Below, in pieces: positions 18,416 to 26,713 of a DNA stretch of 33,002 nucleotides; within the stretch, counting starts at the first letter, position 1, and each line of letters begins with the position of its first letter. The position numbers and the translations under genes are program-made. Below the pieces are notes generated by a model. The model ran no database searches. It saw only the letters and a list, made by a program, of their open reading frames with translations, and had not been told where the DNA came from. Source of the stretch: Bacteroidales bacterium (GTDB taxonomy: Bacteria > Bacteroidota > Bacteroidia > Bacteroidales > F082); NCBI GenBank assembly GCA_014860665.1, contig JACZJI010000016.1:1-33002 (forward strand), read 5' to 3'.

Positions 18416-18437
18416 TCCCTTAGAACAAATTAAGGGA
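18416..18437. promoter_or_regulatory. Candidate operator upstream of amtB
   Basis: Inverted repeat TCCCTTA (18416-18422) and TAAGGGA (18431-18437) with an 8-base spacer, centred about 55 bases upstream of the predicted amtB transcription start. The position suits an activator. No known regulator motif was recognised. The rest of the 421-base gap 18116-18536 is AT-rich without other recognised elements besides the trp terminator, the palindrome and the -7 box. Confidence 0.4.
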
Positions 18438-18469
18438 ATACCCCTATAAAAACACATTAAGATAGCCAT

Positions 18470-18477
18470 TATATTTG
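18470..18477 (+). promoter_or_regulatory. Candidate -7 box of amtB
   Basis: TATATTTG matches TAnnTTTG; predicted start near 18482, giving a leader of about 55 bases to the ATG at 18537. No clear -33 element, which would be consistent with dependence on an activator. Confidence 0.5.
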
Positions 18478-18536
18478 GCTGGTTTTAGCAAAATGGCTGA
18501 AACTCAATGTTATTTAATAACCAAACTCAAAGAATT

Positions 18537-19754
18537 ATGTTTGATACAGGGACAACCACATTTATGATTCTGTCTACCAGCCTTGTGATGCTGATGACAC
18601 CGGGTCTCGCCTTTTTTTATGGCGGTTTGGCCAGTAAAAGGAATATACTGGGGATCATGATTCAAACCTTTGCATCGTTGGGAATTACAACTGTGCTTTG
18701 GATTTCCTTTGGCTATTCATTATGCTTTAGCGGTGGCCAGGGAGAAATTTTTGGAAACTTTCATCAGGTTTTCCTGAATGGAGTTCCTTTTTCGGCTGCA
18801 TTTGAAGGTGCAGGCGGAAAGTATCCGACCTTTATTTTTGTAGCTTACCAGATGATGTTTGCCATCATCACTCCGGCTCTGATTACCGGTGCTTTTGTAA
18901 ACCGTGTTACTTTTAAAGCTTATCTTCTTTTCTTAGTGTTCTGGCAGGTATTGGTATACTACCCATTTGTACACATGGTATGGGGTGGCGGACTTTTGGC
19001 TCAGTGGGGCGTTGAAGACTTCGCCGGTGGTTTGGTAGTTCATGCTATCGCCGGTTTTGCCGCATTGGCTTCAGTTTTTTATGTCGGGAAACGTCACGAT
19101 CGCCAGTCACCACCAAACAGTATTCCACTGGTTGCTATTGGAACCGGTTTGCTGTGGTTTGGATGGTATGGTTTTAACGCCGGTAGTGAGTTGAAAGTAG
19201 ACGATATCACTACATTGGCTTTCCTGAACACCGACGTTGCAGCTTCATTTGCAGCCGTAACCTGGCTTATTATTGAATGGGTTCATGTTGGGAAACCGAA
19301 ATTTGTCGGACTTTTGACAGGTTCTGTTGCCGGTTTGGCAACTATTACGCCAGCCGCCGGATATGTGCCTTTGTGGGCAGCTATCATTATTGGTATTGCT
19401 GCATCCAGTATCACTTATATGGCAGTCAGCTTAAAGAATAAATTAGGATGGGATGATGCACTGGATGTTTGGGGTGTTCACGGTATGGGAGGTGTCACTG
19501 GTATGATTTTACTCGGCGTTTTTGCCTCTTCCTCAATTAACGGACAAAGTGGTTTGCTTCAGGGGAACGTTGCTTTCTTTGCAAAAGAATCTATTTCAGT
19601 AATTGCCGGAGCTGCTTACGCATTTGTGTTTACCTACCTGATGTTGTTCCTGATTAATAAAGTAACACATGTTCGTGTTAGAAGCGAGGATGAAGATGCC
19701 GGACTCGACTTAGCGATCCATGGTGAAAAAGCTTATGATGAAGGCGCTTTATAA
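18537..19754 (+). CDS. amtB: Ammonium transporter
   Basis: 405 aa, 11-segment membrane channel of the Amt/MEP/Rh family that conducts ammonium across the inner membrane. Hallmarks: MLMTPGLAFFYGGL in the first helix, EDFAGGLVVHAIAG with Asp161 and twin-His partner His169, and DVWGVHGMGG with His315. The short C-terminal cytoplasmic tail begins near HVRVRSEDEDAG; the PII protein that usually docks there is not encoded next door. An in-frame ATG at 18507 is possible, but the start at 18537 gives the usual N-terminus. A strong terminator follows, so it is monocistronic. Confidence 0.94.
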   Translation: MFDTGTTTFMILSTSLVMLMTPGLAFFYGGLASKRNILGIMIQTFASLGITTVLWISFGYSLCFSGGQGEIFGNFHQVFLNGVPFSAAFEGAGGKYPTFIFVAYQMMFAIITPALITGAFVNRVTFKAYLLFLVFWQVLVYYPFVHMVWGGGLLAQWGVEDFAGGLVVHAIAGFAALASVFYVGKRHDRQSPPNSIPLVAIGTGLLWFGWYGFNAGSELKVDDITTLAFLNTDVAASFAAVTWLIIEWVHVGKPKFVGLLTGSVAGLATITPAAGYVPLWAAIIIGIAASSITYMAVSLKNKLGWDDALDVWGVHGMGGVTGMILLGVFASSSINGQSGLLQGNVAFFAKESISVIAGAAYAFVFTYLMLFLINKVTHVRVRSEDEDAGLDLAIHGEKAYDEGAL

Positions 19755-19778
19755 TATGTACTTAAGACAATTTCAGCT

Positions 19779-19812
19779 AAAAAGCTGTCTCAATTATGAG
19801 ACAGCTTTTTTT
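19779..19812 (+). terminator. Terminator after amtB
   Basis: Perfect 13-bp stem (19779-19791 with 19798-19810), core GCTGTCTC/GAGACAGC, six-base AATTAT loop, then a T-run. The following 19813-20016 is AT-rich and holds only weak inverted repeats, TCAGAC/GTCTGA at 19826-19852 and CTGTCAGACAG at 19959-19969. Confidence 0.92.
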
Positions 19813-20016
19813 GTTTTAGCAAATATCAGACTGTTATCATATAATTGTCTGACATATCAACAAACTAACATAAATAAATGCAATCGTTTCCATAAAAAAG
19901 CCATTATCAAGAGCTTCAACACACTAAGTATAATAAGGTGATAACTAACAAATTTGGGCTGTCAGACAGATAGAATAAGAAAGTTCGATTCACTGAACAA
20001 AACCAAATTTAAACTG

Positions 20017-20024
20017 TACTTTTG
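20017..20024 (+). promoter_or_regulatory. Candidate -7 box of pyk
   Basis: TACTTTTG matches TAnnTTTG; predicted start of transcription near 20028-20030. This lies downstream of the in-frame ATG at 20022, so it decides in favour of the start at 20046. Confidence 0.55.
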
Positions 20025-20045
20025 CATTCAAAATTATTTCGTATT

Positions 20046-21449
20046 ATGGCAAGAAAAGCGAAAATCGTTGCCACCTTAGGCCCCGCCAGTGATAATGTTA
20101 CTACCATTAATAATCTCATCAAGGCTGGCGTAAATATTTTCAGACTAAATTTTTCCTACGGCACACATGAAAGTCATTACCAAAGCTTTAAACGGATTCG
20201 TGAATGTGCTGAAAAACAAGGAAAAGATGTCGCTATCATGCAGGACATCTGCGGCCCTAAAATCAGAATCAAGGGCATGACCGGCATCCATGAAATAAAA
20301 AAAGGCGACATACTGAAAATGGCAAAAACGCTGAAAGAAGGAGCCTTCAGCATAACTTATCCGGAATTAATCGACCAGTTGAATGAAGGAGATGAAGTCT
20401 ATTTTGCTGATGGCACTGTAAAAGCCCGCGTGGAATCAAAGAAAGATGACACCTTGACTTTAAAAGCACTGACAAGAGGCATGTTGCGCGAAGGTAAAGG
20501 CGTGAATATTCCCAAAGCAGGAATAAAAATGTCGGCACTAACTGAAAAAGACAAGGAAGATCTGAAGTTTGCAGCGCAGATCGGAATCGACCTTGTAGCC
20601 GTTTCTTTCGTGGAAACCAAACAGGACATTCTGGATGCTAAGAAAATTCTTGCGGAAAATAATTCAGACGCATGGGTTATTGCCAAAATTGAAAGAAAAT
20701 CAGCCCTGAAAAACCTGGACGATATTCTTACTGAAGTGAACGGTCTGATGGTTGCCCGTGGCGATTTGGGGGTTGAAGCAGGAATGTTTGTTCTGCCCGC
20801 CCTTCAAAAAGAAATCATCCGCAAAGCGAATGAAAACGCTTTACCGGTCATTACCGCAACCCAAATGTTGACGTCCATGATGCATTCTTCGTCTCCTACC
20901 CGTGCAGAGATTTCCGATATTGCCAATGCTCTTTTTGACGGAACCGACGCCGTGATGCTTTCCGATGAAACTGCAGTAGGTGAATTTCCGGTGGAAGCTG
21001 TCAAAGTCATGGCACATACATTGCTTACCACGGAAAAAAACTTAATCTACCAGAAAGAAACCAAGTTTTCCAAAGAAGAAGCTTTTGCCCATGCAGCAGC
21101 CGAACTTTCACAATTTGTAAAATGCAAAGCCATTGCCAGTATTTCTACTACCGGTGCCATCGTGAGACAGATCTCAAAATTCCGTCCCAAAAAGGATATT
21201 CTTGCCATCTCATTCAATGAAAGGCTAAAGAATAAATTAGCATTGGTCTGGGGCGTAAAAAAAACGTTTATTATAACGCAAGATGTCAGTGAAACAAAAA
21301 TGATATATCAGTTCCTGAAGCAGGTGGACAACAGTGAAGATTATATCATTACCATGGGATCGAAGACAGGTAAACAGGGTACTACAAACATGGTCCGCCT
21401 TATTGACTCTGTAGAAAGACAAAAAATCACAAGTCGATATGAATCCTGA
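20046..21449 (+). CDS. pyk: Pyruvate kinase
   Basis: 467 aa. It transfers phosphate from phosphoenolpyruvate to ADP, the last step of glycolysis, in the cytoplasm. Motifs: KIVATLGPAS at the N-terminus, QDICGPKIR (66-74), AKIERKSAL with catalytic Lys214, MVARGDLGVE (235-244), ATQMLTSM and SDETAVGEFP. In the ATP/K+ site the usual NFSHG reads NFSYG (Tyr38), an unusual substitution at a residue that contacts nucleotide in studied enzymes. The start at 20046 follows from the promoter position and gives the family's normal N-terminus MARKAKIVATLG. Monocistronic, with its own promoter and terminator. Confidence 0.94.
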   Translation: MARKAKIVATLGPASDNVTTINNLIKAGVNIFRLNFSYGTHESHYQSFKRIRECAEKQGKDVAIMQDICGPKIRIKGMTGIHEIKKGDILKMAKTLKEGAFSITYPELIDQLNEGDEVYFADGTVKARVESKKDDTLTLKALTRGMLREGKGVNIPKAGIKMSALTEKDKEDLKFAAQIGIDLVAVSFVETKQDILDAKKILAENNSDAWVIAKIERKSALKNLDDILTEVNGLMVARGDLGVEAGMFVLPALQKEIIRKANENALPVITATQMLTSMMHSSSPTRAEISDIANALFDGTDAVMLSDETAVGEFPVEAVKVMAHTLLTTEKNLIYQKETKFSKEEAFAHAAAELSQFVKCKAIASISTTGAIVRQISKFRPKKDILAISFNERLKNKLALVWGVKKTFIITQDVSETKMIYQFLKQVDNSEDYIITMGSKTGKQGTTNMVRLIDSVERQKITSRYES

Positions 21450-21500
21450 TAAGCTAACCATCTCATCAGAGTTTTTGAAAATCTAAAATTCAGGATAGCA

Positions 21501-21530
21501 AAACGCCCACTTATTAAAGTGGGCGTTTTA
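21501..21530. terminator. Terminator between convergent pyk and NicO-like genes
   Basis: Perfect 10-bp stem AAACGCCCAC (21501-21510) with GTGGGCGTTT (21519-21528), extended by two A-T pairs into the loop, with T-rich sequence on the + side and an A-run (T-run in reverse) on the other. It probably serves both directions. Confidence 0.88.
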
Positions 21531-21539
21531 TTTTGTGAT

Positions 21540-22400
21540 TTATTTTTCCCGTACAGAAACAACTTCCTTCCAGGTATAAAAGAAAGCCGGCATCGCCACC
21601 AGCAACATAAATATTCCTATCAGTAAATAACCTGGATCAAATGGTAGCTTGCTATCTAAACCAAAAAGCGTTATAATGCCAAAGATGACAAAAAGGATTC
21701 CTCCGAAAAACAAGGTTCTCCCGCCGGTATGTGCTCCAACCCGTTTTATTTCCTGTTCACTTAAACGCGTCCAGCGCAGGGCAGCACCAAAAACATAACC
21801 AATGATGACAAGCATAATCATGGTTCCTAATCCAAAGACCAAACCAGGAATAAATCCGAGCCATGCATTGTGCATTGCCGGAGCTGCAACTGTATTGACA
21901 AACAGTGAAAAACCACCAAACCCAAATCCCGCAATAAACCCATGAATGATTGTCCATCGGGCAGGCGGAGGCCCTGAAGTTTTTTTATCAGCATTTTTAT
22001 GATGCCTTGTAAACTCTGTCAGTGAAGGTTTCATATCACGCACTTCTTCATGATGGTGCCCGATAAGATGCAGATGTGGATAAAGATTCTTTTTCAGAAC
22101 CACAGCTCCGGCAACTGACATGGCAACACCTACCACTATATAAACTATGCCGTTGACAGTGGGAGATAATAGAAAAGGAGCCAGCGCCAAATAAGCCACT
22201 TCTGAAAGAAGTGCCCGTTGAACTGTAAAAGCTGCCGAGAAATAAAGTCCGGCTTTAATGCCTTCTTTTCCACTTGCGCCAGCTATGGCATAGCTGAAAG
22301 TTATGGGCCACGTGTGTTCATCGGGCAGTATCCCGTGCAATAATCCAAATAAAAAGGAATAAAGCACGGCCAGCAAAGGAGTCATACTAAGTACATTCAT
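21540..22400 (-). CDS. NicO/RcnA-like membrane transporter, probable metal or sulfur-compound carrier
   Basis: 286 aa with about six to seven hydrophobic segments. Near the N-terminus FGLLHGILPDEHTW has His22 and Asp27-Glu28-His29, resembling the HX4DH signature of nickel/cobalt transporters but with Glu inserted. A His-rich cytoplasmic or periplasmic loop follows (HLHLIGHHHEE, about 109-119, and RHHKN). A second half repeats the pattern with IIHGFIAGFGFGGF. It resembles the NicO/UreH-like superfamily, which also touches DsbD/TauE-type transporters, so the substrate could be Ni/Co or a sulfur compound. It starts 12 bases after the DsrE-like gene, with AGGAAAG upstream. Moderately sure of the superfamily only. 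Confidence 0.65.
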   Translation of the reverse strand: MNVLSMTPLLAVLYSFLFGLLHGILPDEHTWPITFSYAIAGASGKEGIKAGLYFSAAFTVQRALLSEVAYLALAPFLLSPTVNGIVYIVVGVAMSVAGAVVLKKNLYPHLHLIGHHHEEVRDMKPSLTEFTRHHKNADKKTSGPPPARWTIIHGFIAGFGFGGFSLFVNTVAAPAMHNAWLGFIPGLVFGLGTMIMLVIIGYVFGAALRWTRLSEQEIKRVGAHTGGRTLFFGGILFVIFGIITLFGLDSKLPFDPGYLLIGIFMLLVAMPAFFYTWKEVVSVREK

Positions 22401-22412
22401 ATCTGGTCTTTC

Positions 22413-22763
22413 CTAGGGACGAATGTAAGCCCATCCCTGAGCTTGTTTTTTTACCAACTCACTGACGCCTGCCGGAACAATTTCAACAGAGTCCAGCAAA
22501 GAATCCTTTTCTATATTTAAATGTCGTAGTGTATTAGCACACACGACAAAACGAACATTCTTTCTCATAAGCTGATCGATTTGAGTTACATAAGAATCAG
22601 ATTCTTTCAGGAAAGCCATCACACCTCTTGCATTGGCTACCATTTCGATCTCCACATTTTCATGTCCCAGATCTATGATCAGATTTGCAATATTGTTCAG
22701 CACAAGCTTTACTCGATTGCTATCATCTTCATCCAGATGAAAAACAACTTGATATTTTTTCAT
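22413..22763 (-). CDS. DsrE/DsrF-like family protein
   Basis: 116 aa small alpha/beta protein. The VVFHLDEDDSNRVKLVLNNIANLI start and a single cysteine, Cys75, in VRFVVCANTL are typical of DsrE-like proteins, in which the equivalent Cys can carry sulfur (TusD/DsrE role). The family also contains many members of unknown function. It forms a two-gene unit with the NicO-like transporter, so it may handle a sulfur compound or protect the metal/sulfur site of the partner. The AGGA upstream of the ATG (22763) is consistent with this start. No clear TAnnTTTG box upstream. The 262-base gap 22764-23025 is AT-rich with nothing else recognised. Confidence 0.7.
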   Translation of the reverse strand: MKKYQVVFHLDEDDSNRVKLVLNNIANLIIDLGHENVEIEMVANARGVMAFLKESDSYVTQIDQLMRKNVRFVVCANTLRHLNIEKDSLLDSVEIVPAGVSELVKKQAQGWAYIRP

Positions 22764-23025
22764 AAATTCCTGCTAATAACTTATCGACAAAGAAATTATT
22801 TTATTTCTCCCGTTTCGATTTACCATACTTTTCCTTGGTGAATGAATAGTCAAATTAAAATTATTAAAACAACTTTCACTGAGCTGTGATTATTTCACTG
22901 ATCAAAAATGAAACCATATTGGACCATTTAACAATAATTAACGTCATGCCAGACGAATAAAAATAGTCTTCATTTAAACATTTACAGCACTTTTAAAAAG
23001 TTTCACTGGATGAAACCACTTTTTT

Positions 23026-23033
23026 TACCTTTG
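23026..23033 (+). promoter_or_regulatory. Candidate -7 box of tilS
   Basis: TACCTTTG matches TAnnTTTG and ends six bases before the tilS ATG (23040). The predicted transcript would begin at about 23037-23040, meaning a leaderless or nearly leaderless mRNA. Confidence 0.55.
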
Positions 23034-23039
23034 TAGTTA

Positions 23040-24365
23040 ATGATTGAAGCATTTCTGAAATACATCAAAGCAAACAAACTTTGCGAACCGGGAGAAAGGA
23101 TCCTGCTGGCTGTCAGTGGTGGTGTGGACTCCGTGGTGATGCTTCATTTATTTTCAAAAACTGACTATCCGCTGGCTATCGCCCATTGCAATTTTCAATT
23201 AAGAGGTGACGAATCTGACGAAGACGAAACATTTGTCAGAGATCTTGCCAAAAAATATCAGATCCCCGTCTACGTAAAAAAATGCGAAACCAGGGAATAT
23301 GCTCAGGAAAAAGGCATCAGCATCGAAATGGCAGCCCGCGATCTGCGTTACGACTGGTTCGAAGAAATTTGTAAAACACAAAATTTCAAAAAAGTAGCCA
23401 TCGCCCACAATCGCAATGATGATGAGGAGACTTTCTTTATCAAACTTTTACGGGGTTCGGGATTAAGTGGTCTCAGAGGAATTCCCCTGCAAAGGGATAA
23501 ATATTTTCGTCCGGTGATGTTTGCTTCTCGTAAAGAAATACTGGCATACGCAAAGAAAAACAAGCTGACTTTCCGGGAAGATTCCACCAATGCCACGGAC
23601 GACTATTTGCGTAACCGTGTCCGGCATCATTTTCTACCTTATTACGATAAAAAATTTCCCGGTGGCACAATAGCTCTTCATCACAGTATGGAAAAACTGA
23701 AAGAAGAAGAAGTACTTTTCAGACAAATGCTTGACGAAAAAAAGCAAACTCTTTTTTATCAGGAAGAAGAAAATATTTGCATCCGAACCGATGCACTGGC
23801 AAAATTTCAGCCACTAAAAATCTGGCTTTTCTATCTGTTGGAAGAATTCGGTTTCAATCGGTCCACCACTGACCAGATAGTAAAAGCAGTAGATTCAGGC
23901 TTGACGGGACAACTTTTTTATTCCGAAAAATACACCCTTTTACTCGACAGAGAAAAGCTTATCATTAAAGAGAGTAAAGAAGGTCTTTCAAAGGAATTTC
24001 TTATACAAAATTCAGAAGGAGAAATAGAACAGCCTTTTCCGTTGAAATGGGAAGTAATCAAAAACAACAAGGATTTTTCATTTGAGAAAAACCATGATTT
24101 TGCCTATTTCGATGCCGACAAAATTCATTTCCCTCTTAAACTGCGTCATTGGCAGGAAGGCGACCGTTTTATTCCCTTTGGGATGAGAGGAAGCAAACTG
24201 GTAAGTGATTATTTTATTGACAAAAAGATCAGCAGGTTTGAGAAAGAAAAAATCTGGCTACTGGTTTCTGAGGAGAAAATTTTGTGGATTGCCGGACACC
24301 GGGCATCCAACCTTTATCGCGTTAGCAAACAGACCAGAAATATCTTTAAACTTTTCTTAAAATAA
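23040..24365 (+). CDS. tilS: tRNA(Ile)-lysidine synthetase
   Basis: 441 aa, usual length. It ligates lysine to C34 of the CAU-anticodon isoleucine tRNA, making it read AUA, and is essential in most bacteria. The PP-loop SGGVDS (26-31) in LLAVSGGVDSVVMLHLF binds ATP. AHCNFQLRGDESDEDE (about 54-69) and LLRGSGLSGLRGIP are family motifs. The C-terminal TilS domain includes LRHWQEGDRFIPFGMRGSKLVSDYF. Start at the only suitable ATG, immediately after the promoter box. Monocistronic; the following gene has its own candidate promoter. Confidence 0.94.
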   Translation: MIEAFLKYIKANKLCEPGERILLAVSGGVDSVVMLHLFSKTDYPLAIAHCNFQLRGDESDEDETFVRDLAKKYQIPVYVKKCETREYAQEKGISIEMAARDLRYDWFEEICKTQNFKKVAIAHNRNDDEETFFIKLLRGSGLSGLRGIPLQRDKYFRPVMFASRKEILAYAKKNKLTFREDSTNATDDYLRNRVRHHFLPYYDKKFPGGTIALHHSMEKLKEEEVLFRQMLDEKKQTLFYQEEENICIRTDALAKFQPLKIWLFYLLEEFGFNRSTTDQIVKAVDSGLTGQLFYSEKYTLLLDREKLIIKESKEGLSKEFLIQNSEGEIEQPFPLKWEVIKNNKDFSFEKNHDFAYFDADKIHFPLKLRHWQEGDRFIPFGMRGSKLVSDYFIDKKISRFEKEKIWLLVSEEKILWIAGHRASNLYRVSKQTRNIFKLFLK

Positions 24366-24419
24366 CAGTTTTTCACTTTTTTACGGGTTTTTACCAGCAA
24401 TCTTATACTAAGAATAGTT

Positions 24420-24427
24420 TATTTTTG
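24420..24427 (+). promoter_or_regulatory. Candidate -7 box of dsbD
   Basis: TATTTTTG matches TAnnTTTG; predicted start near 24431, leaving about 38 bases before the ATG at 24469. It argues against an upstream TTG start at 24436. No clear -33 element. Confidence 0.5.
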
Positions 24428-24468
24428 TTCGAAATTTGATTCAAACCTTTATTTTATTCAGAAAATAT

Positions 24469-26487
24469 ATGAAACGTTTGTTGTTTCTTCTTACCGGGTT
24501 TCTCCTGCTGACATTTTCTGCATCTGCTCAAATTGAGAACCCCGTAACCTGGATTTATAGCTCAAAACAGGTTTCACCTCAAGAATATGAACTGATTTTT
24601 AAAGCATCCATACAAAGGCCCTGGCACCTGTACTCACAGGACATTCCTATGGCACCGCCTGCAACCACTTTTAAATTCGACAAAGACAGTGCTTTTACCT
24701 TGCAAGGGAAAGTGGTTGAGAAAGGGAAAGTCATAAAGGAATATGACAAGAATTTCAGAATGGAACTGAAATATTATGACGACAGCGTGACATTTGTTCA
24801 AAGCGTAAAATTAAATGCAGTGGGAGCTGTTGTTAAAGGAGCTGTAACTTTTATGAGTTGCAACGACACACAATGTTTACCACCTCAGGATTTAGACTTT
24901 TCGCTTACGCTCGGCAAAATAGGTACACCTGAAAAGGCCGTTATTTCAGCCACAAAAACAGACGATGGAAGAAGTAAGATTACCATCGGTGGAAACAAAA
25001 AAAGCTTGTGGGGCTTTTTCATCCTTGCATTCCTCGGAGGACTTGTGGCCATTGTGACTCCCTGTGTTTTCCCGATGATCCCTATGACGGTCAGCTTCTT
25101 TCTGAAAGAAGGTGAAAGTAAGTCAACCAATAAAATGCAGGCACTTTTGTATGGACTAAGCATTATTATCATATATACTTTGATTGGTTCGGTATTGTCT
25201 GTAATTGCTGGCCCTAACATTGCTAACTTCCTGAGCACTCACTGGCTGCCTAATCTGATATTCTTTTTTATCTTCATAATTTTTGCCTTTTCGTTTTTCG
25301 GCATGTTCGAAATCACACTGCCGCACTGGATAGTAAACAAGTCTGATCAGAAAGCTGATAAAGGCGGACTAATGGGACCTGTTTTCATGGCATTAACGCT
25401 GGTATTGGTTTCTTTCAGCTGCACAGGACCTATTGTGGGAACTATTCTTGTGGAATCAGCCGGAGGTGCTGTTATTAAGCCCATCGTCGGAATGTTTGGT
25501 TTTTCGCTGGCATTTGCCCTTCCCTTTACGCTGTTTGCCTTTTTCCCATCATGGCTTTCCAATCTACCCAAATCGGGCGGTTGGCTTAATTCTGTCAAGG
25601 TAGTTATGGGATTTCTTGAGCTTGCATTTGGTCTTAAATTCCTCAGTATTGCAGACCAGACCTACCATTGGCATATACTGAACCGGGAAGTTTATCTTGC
25701 CCTTTGGATTGTCATCTTTATTTTGCTGGGACTTTATTTGTTAGGGAAACTGAAATTTGCTCACGACTCAGATGTACCATTTATAACGGTTCCCAGACTG
25801 GTACTGGCTATAATCACTTTTAGTTTTGTAGTATATATGATTCCAGGGATGTTCGGAGCACCTCTAAAAGCCTTGTCGGGATATTTACCGCCGCGAACCA
25901 CCATGGACTTTGACCTCAATGCTGTTGTACGACAAAATGTCGAAGAATTCTCAAGCGGATCAGGCACTCAGGCACCTACGGAAGTATGCGCGACACCAAA
26001 ATACCAAAGCTTTCTGGAGCTTCCTCTCGGTTTAAAAGGATATTTCGACTATGACCAGGCAGTTGCCTGTTCTAAAGAACAAAACAAACCCATATTTATT
26101 GATTTCACGGGACACGGTTGTGTGAACTGTCGTGAAATGGAAGCCAATGTCTGGTCAGATCCCAAAGTATTAAAGATCCTGAGAAACAATTATGTTATTC
26201 TGGCACTTTACGTGGACGACAAATATGAACTTCCCAAAGACGAATGGATTAAATCAACTTACGATGATAAGTGGAAGAAGACGCTGGGTCAAAAGGATGC
26301 TGATTTCCAGATCACAAAATTTGGAGTGAACGCGCAGCCGTTTTATGTGTTAATGGATAACAACGGAAACGTGCTGACACAACCCACAGCTTACGATTTG
26401 AATCCGGAACACTTTGTAAAATTCCTGGAAAAAGGGCTGAAAAACTATAAGGATAACAAAAGTTTATTCAATATAAACAATAAATAA
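24469..26487 (+). CDS. dsbD: DsbD-type thiol:disulfide interchange protein
   Basis: 672 aa inner-membrane protein carrying reducing power from cytoplasmic thioredoxin to the periplasm. All three cysteine pairs of the DsbD relay are present. The N-terminal domain (about 20-145, after a signal peptide ending near SASAQ) has Cys131 and Cys136 in SCNDTQC. The transmembrane domain (about 180-470) has Cys199 in TPCVFP and Cys318 in SCTGP. The C-terminal thioredoxin-like domain has Cys551 and Cys554 in GCVNCRE. The start at 24469 (MKRLLFLLTGF) gives a proper signal peptide; an upstream TTG would add 11 residues that look non-coding. Separate promoter from tilS. Partners could include cytochrome c maturation or periplasmic isomerases. 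Confidence 0.9.
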   Translation: MKRLLFLLTGFLLLTFSASAQIENPVTWIYSSKQVSPQEYELIFKASIQRPWHLYSQDIPMAPPATTFKFDKDSAFTLQGKVVEKGKVIKEYDKNFRMELKYYDDSVTFVQSVKLNAVGAVVKGAVTFMSCNDTQCLPPQDLDFSLTLGKIGTPEKAVISATKTDDGRSKITIGGNKKSLWGFFILAFLGGLVAIVTPCVFPMIPMTVSFFLKEGESKSTNKMQALLYGLSIIIIYTLIGSVLSVIAGPNIANFLSTHWLPNLIFFFIFIIFAFSFFGMFEITLPHWIVNKSDQKADKGGLMGPVFMALTLVLVSFSCTGPIVGTILVESAGGAVIKPIVGMFGFSLAFALPFTLFAFFPSWLSNLPKSGGWLNSVKVVMGFLELAFGLKFLSIADQTYHWHILNREVYLALWIVIFILLGLYLLGKLKFAHDSDVPFITVPRLVLAIITFSFVVYMIPGMFGAPLKALSGYLPPRTTMDFDLNAVVRQNVEEFSSGSGTQAPTEVCATPKYQSFLELPLGLKGYFDYDQAVACSKEQNKPIFIDFTGHGCVNCREMEANVWSDPKVLKILRNNYVILALYVDDKYELPKDEWIKSTYDDKWKKTLGQKDADFQITKFGVNAQPFYVLMDNNGNVLTQPTAYDLNPEHFVKFLEKGLKNYKDNKSLFNINNK

Positions 26488-26553
26488 AATACTGCTTTTC
26501 AAACAATTATAATGAGTTAATAAAATTTAACCCAAACTTTTTCGCAAAAAATG

Positions 26554-26582
26554 TTGGTTTGAAAGATAATTATTTACATTTG
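26554..26582 (+). promoter_or_regulatory. Candidate promoter of the phe/tyr operon
   Basis: TTG at 26554-26556 and TACATTTG at 26575-26582 with an 18-base spacer. Predicted transcription start about 26586-26588, some 7-9 bases before the leader peptide ATG. No clear terminator for dsbD is seen in 26488-26553. Confidence 0.58.
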
Positions 26583-26594
26583 TCCGATTACAAT

Positions 26595-26669
26595 ATGACA
26601 ATGAAACATACCAGATCATATCGCTTTTATTTCTTCTTTTACTTTTACTTTAAAAGTGAAAAGGGATAA
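26595..26669 (+). CDS. pheL: phe/tyr operon leader peptide (24 aa, FYFFFYFYF run)
   Basis: A 24-codon frame, MTMKHTRSYRFYFFFYFYF then KSEKG, containing six Phe and three Tyr in a row of nine (codons 11-19, 26625-26651) plus Tyr9. It starts within about ten bases of the predicted transcription start and is followed after 44 bases by an intrinsic terminator and then pheA. This is the layout of a classical attenuator sensing charged tRNA-Phe and, unusually, also tRNA-Tyr, matching the operon's two products. It shares with the trp leader peptide the opening ATG-NNA-ATG and a very short 5' end. Too short for usual gene callers. Confidence 0.88.
   Translation: MTMKHTRSYRFYFFFYFYFKSEKG
26636..26663 (+). 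promoter_or_regulatory. Hairpin formed by the Phe/Tyr control codons
   Basis: CTTTTACTTTT (26636-26646), which is part of the Phe/Tyr codon run, can pair with AAAAGTGAAAAG (26652-26663): 11 pairs with one bulged G and a 5-base loop. A stalled ribosome would open it. The freed end GGGAT (26663-26667) can pair with GTCCC (26716-26720) in the 5' arm of the terminator, a short, weak antiterminator candidate. Read by hand; energies not computed. Confidence 0.45.
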
Positions 26670-26713
26670 AGCATGTGTTGACCTGATATAAAGATATAAG
26701 ACAATATGATGTT

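Noticed and set aside
19720..19941. Small open frame overlapping the end of amtB
   Set aside because: It runs through the amtB terminator hairpin and AT-rich intergenic sequence; no coding character seen.
24436..24468. TTG start for the DsbD-type protein
   Set aside because: It lies within about five bases of the predicted transcription start and places extra residues before a normal signal peptide beginning at 24469.
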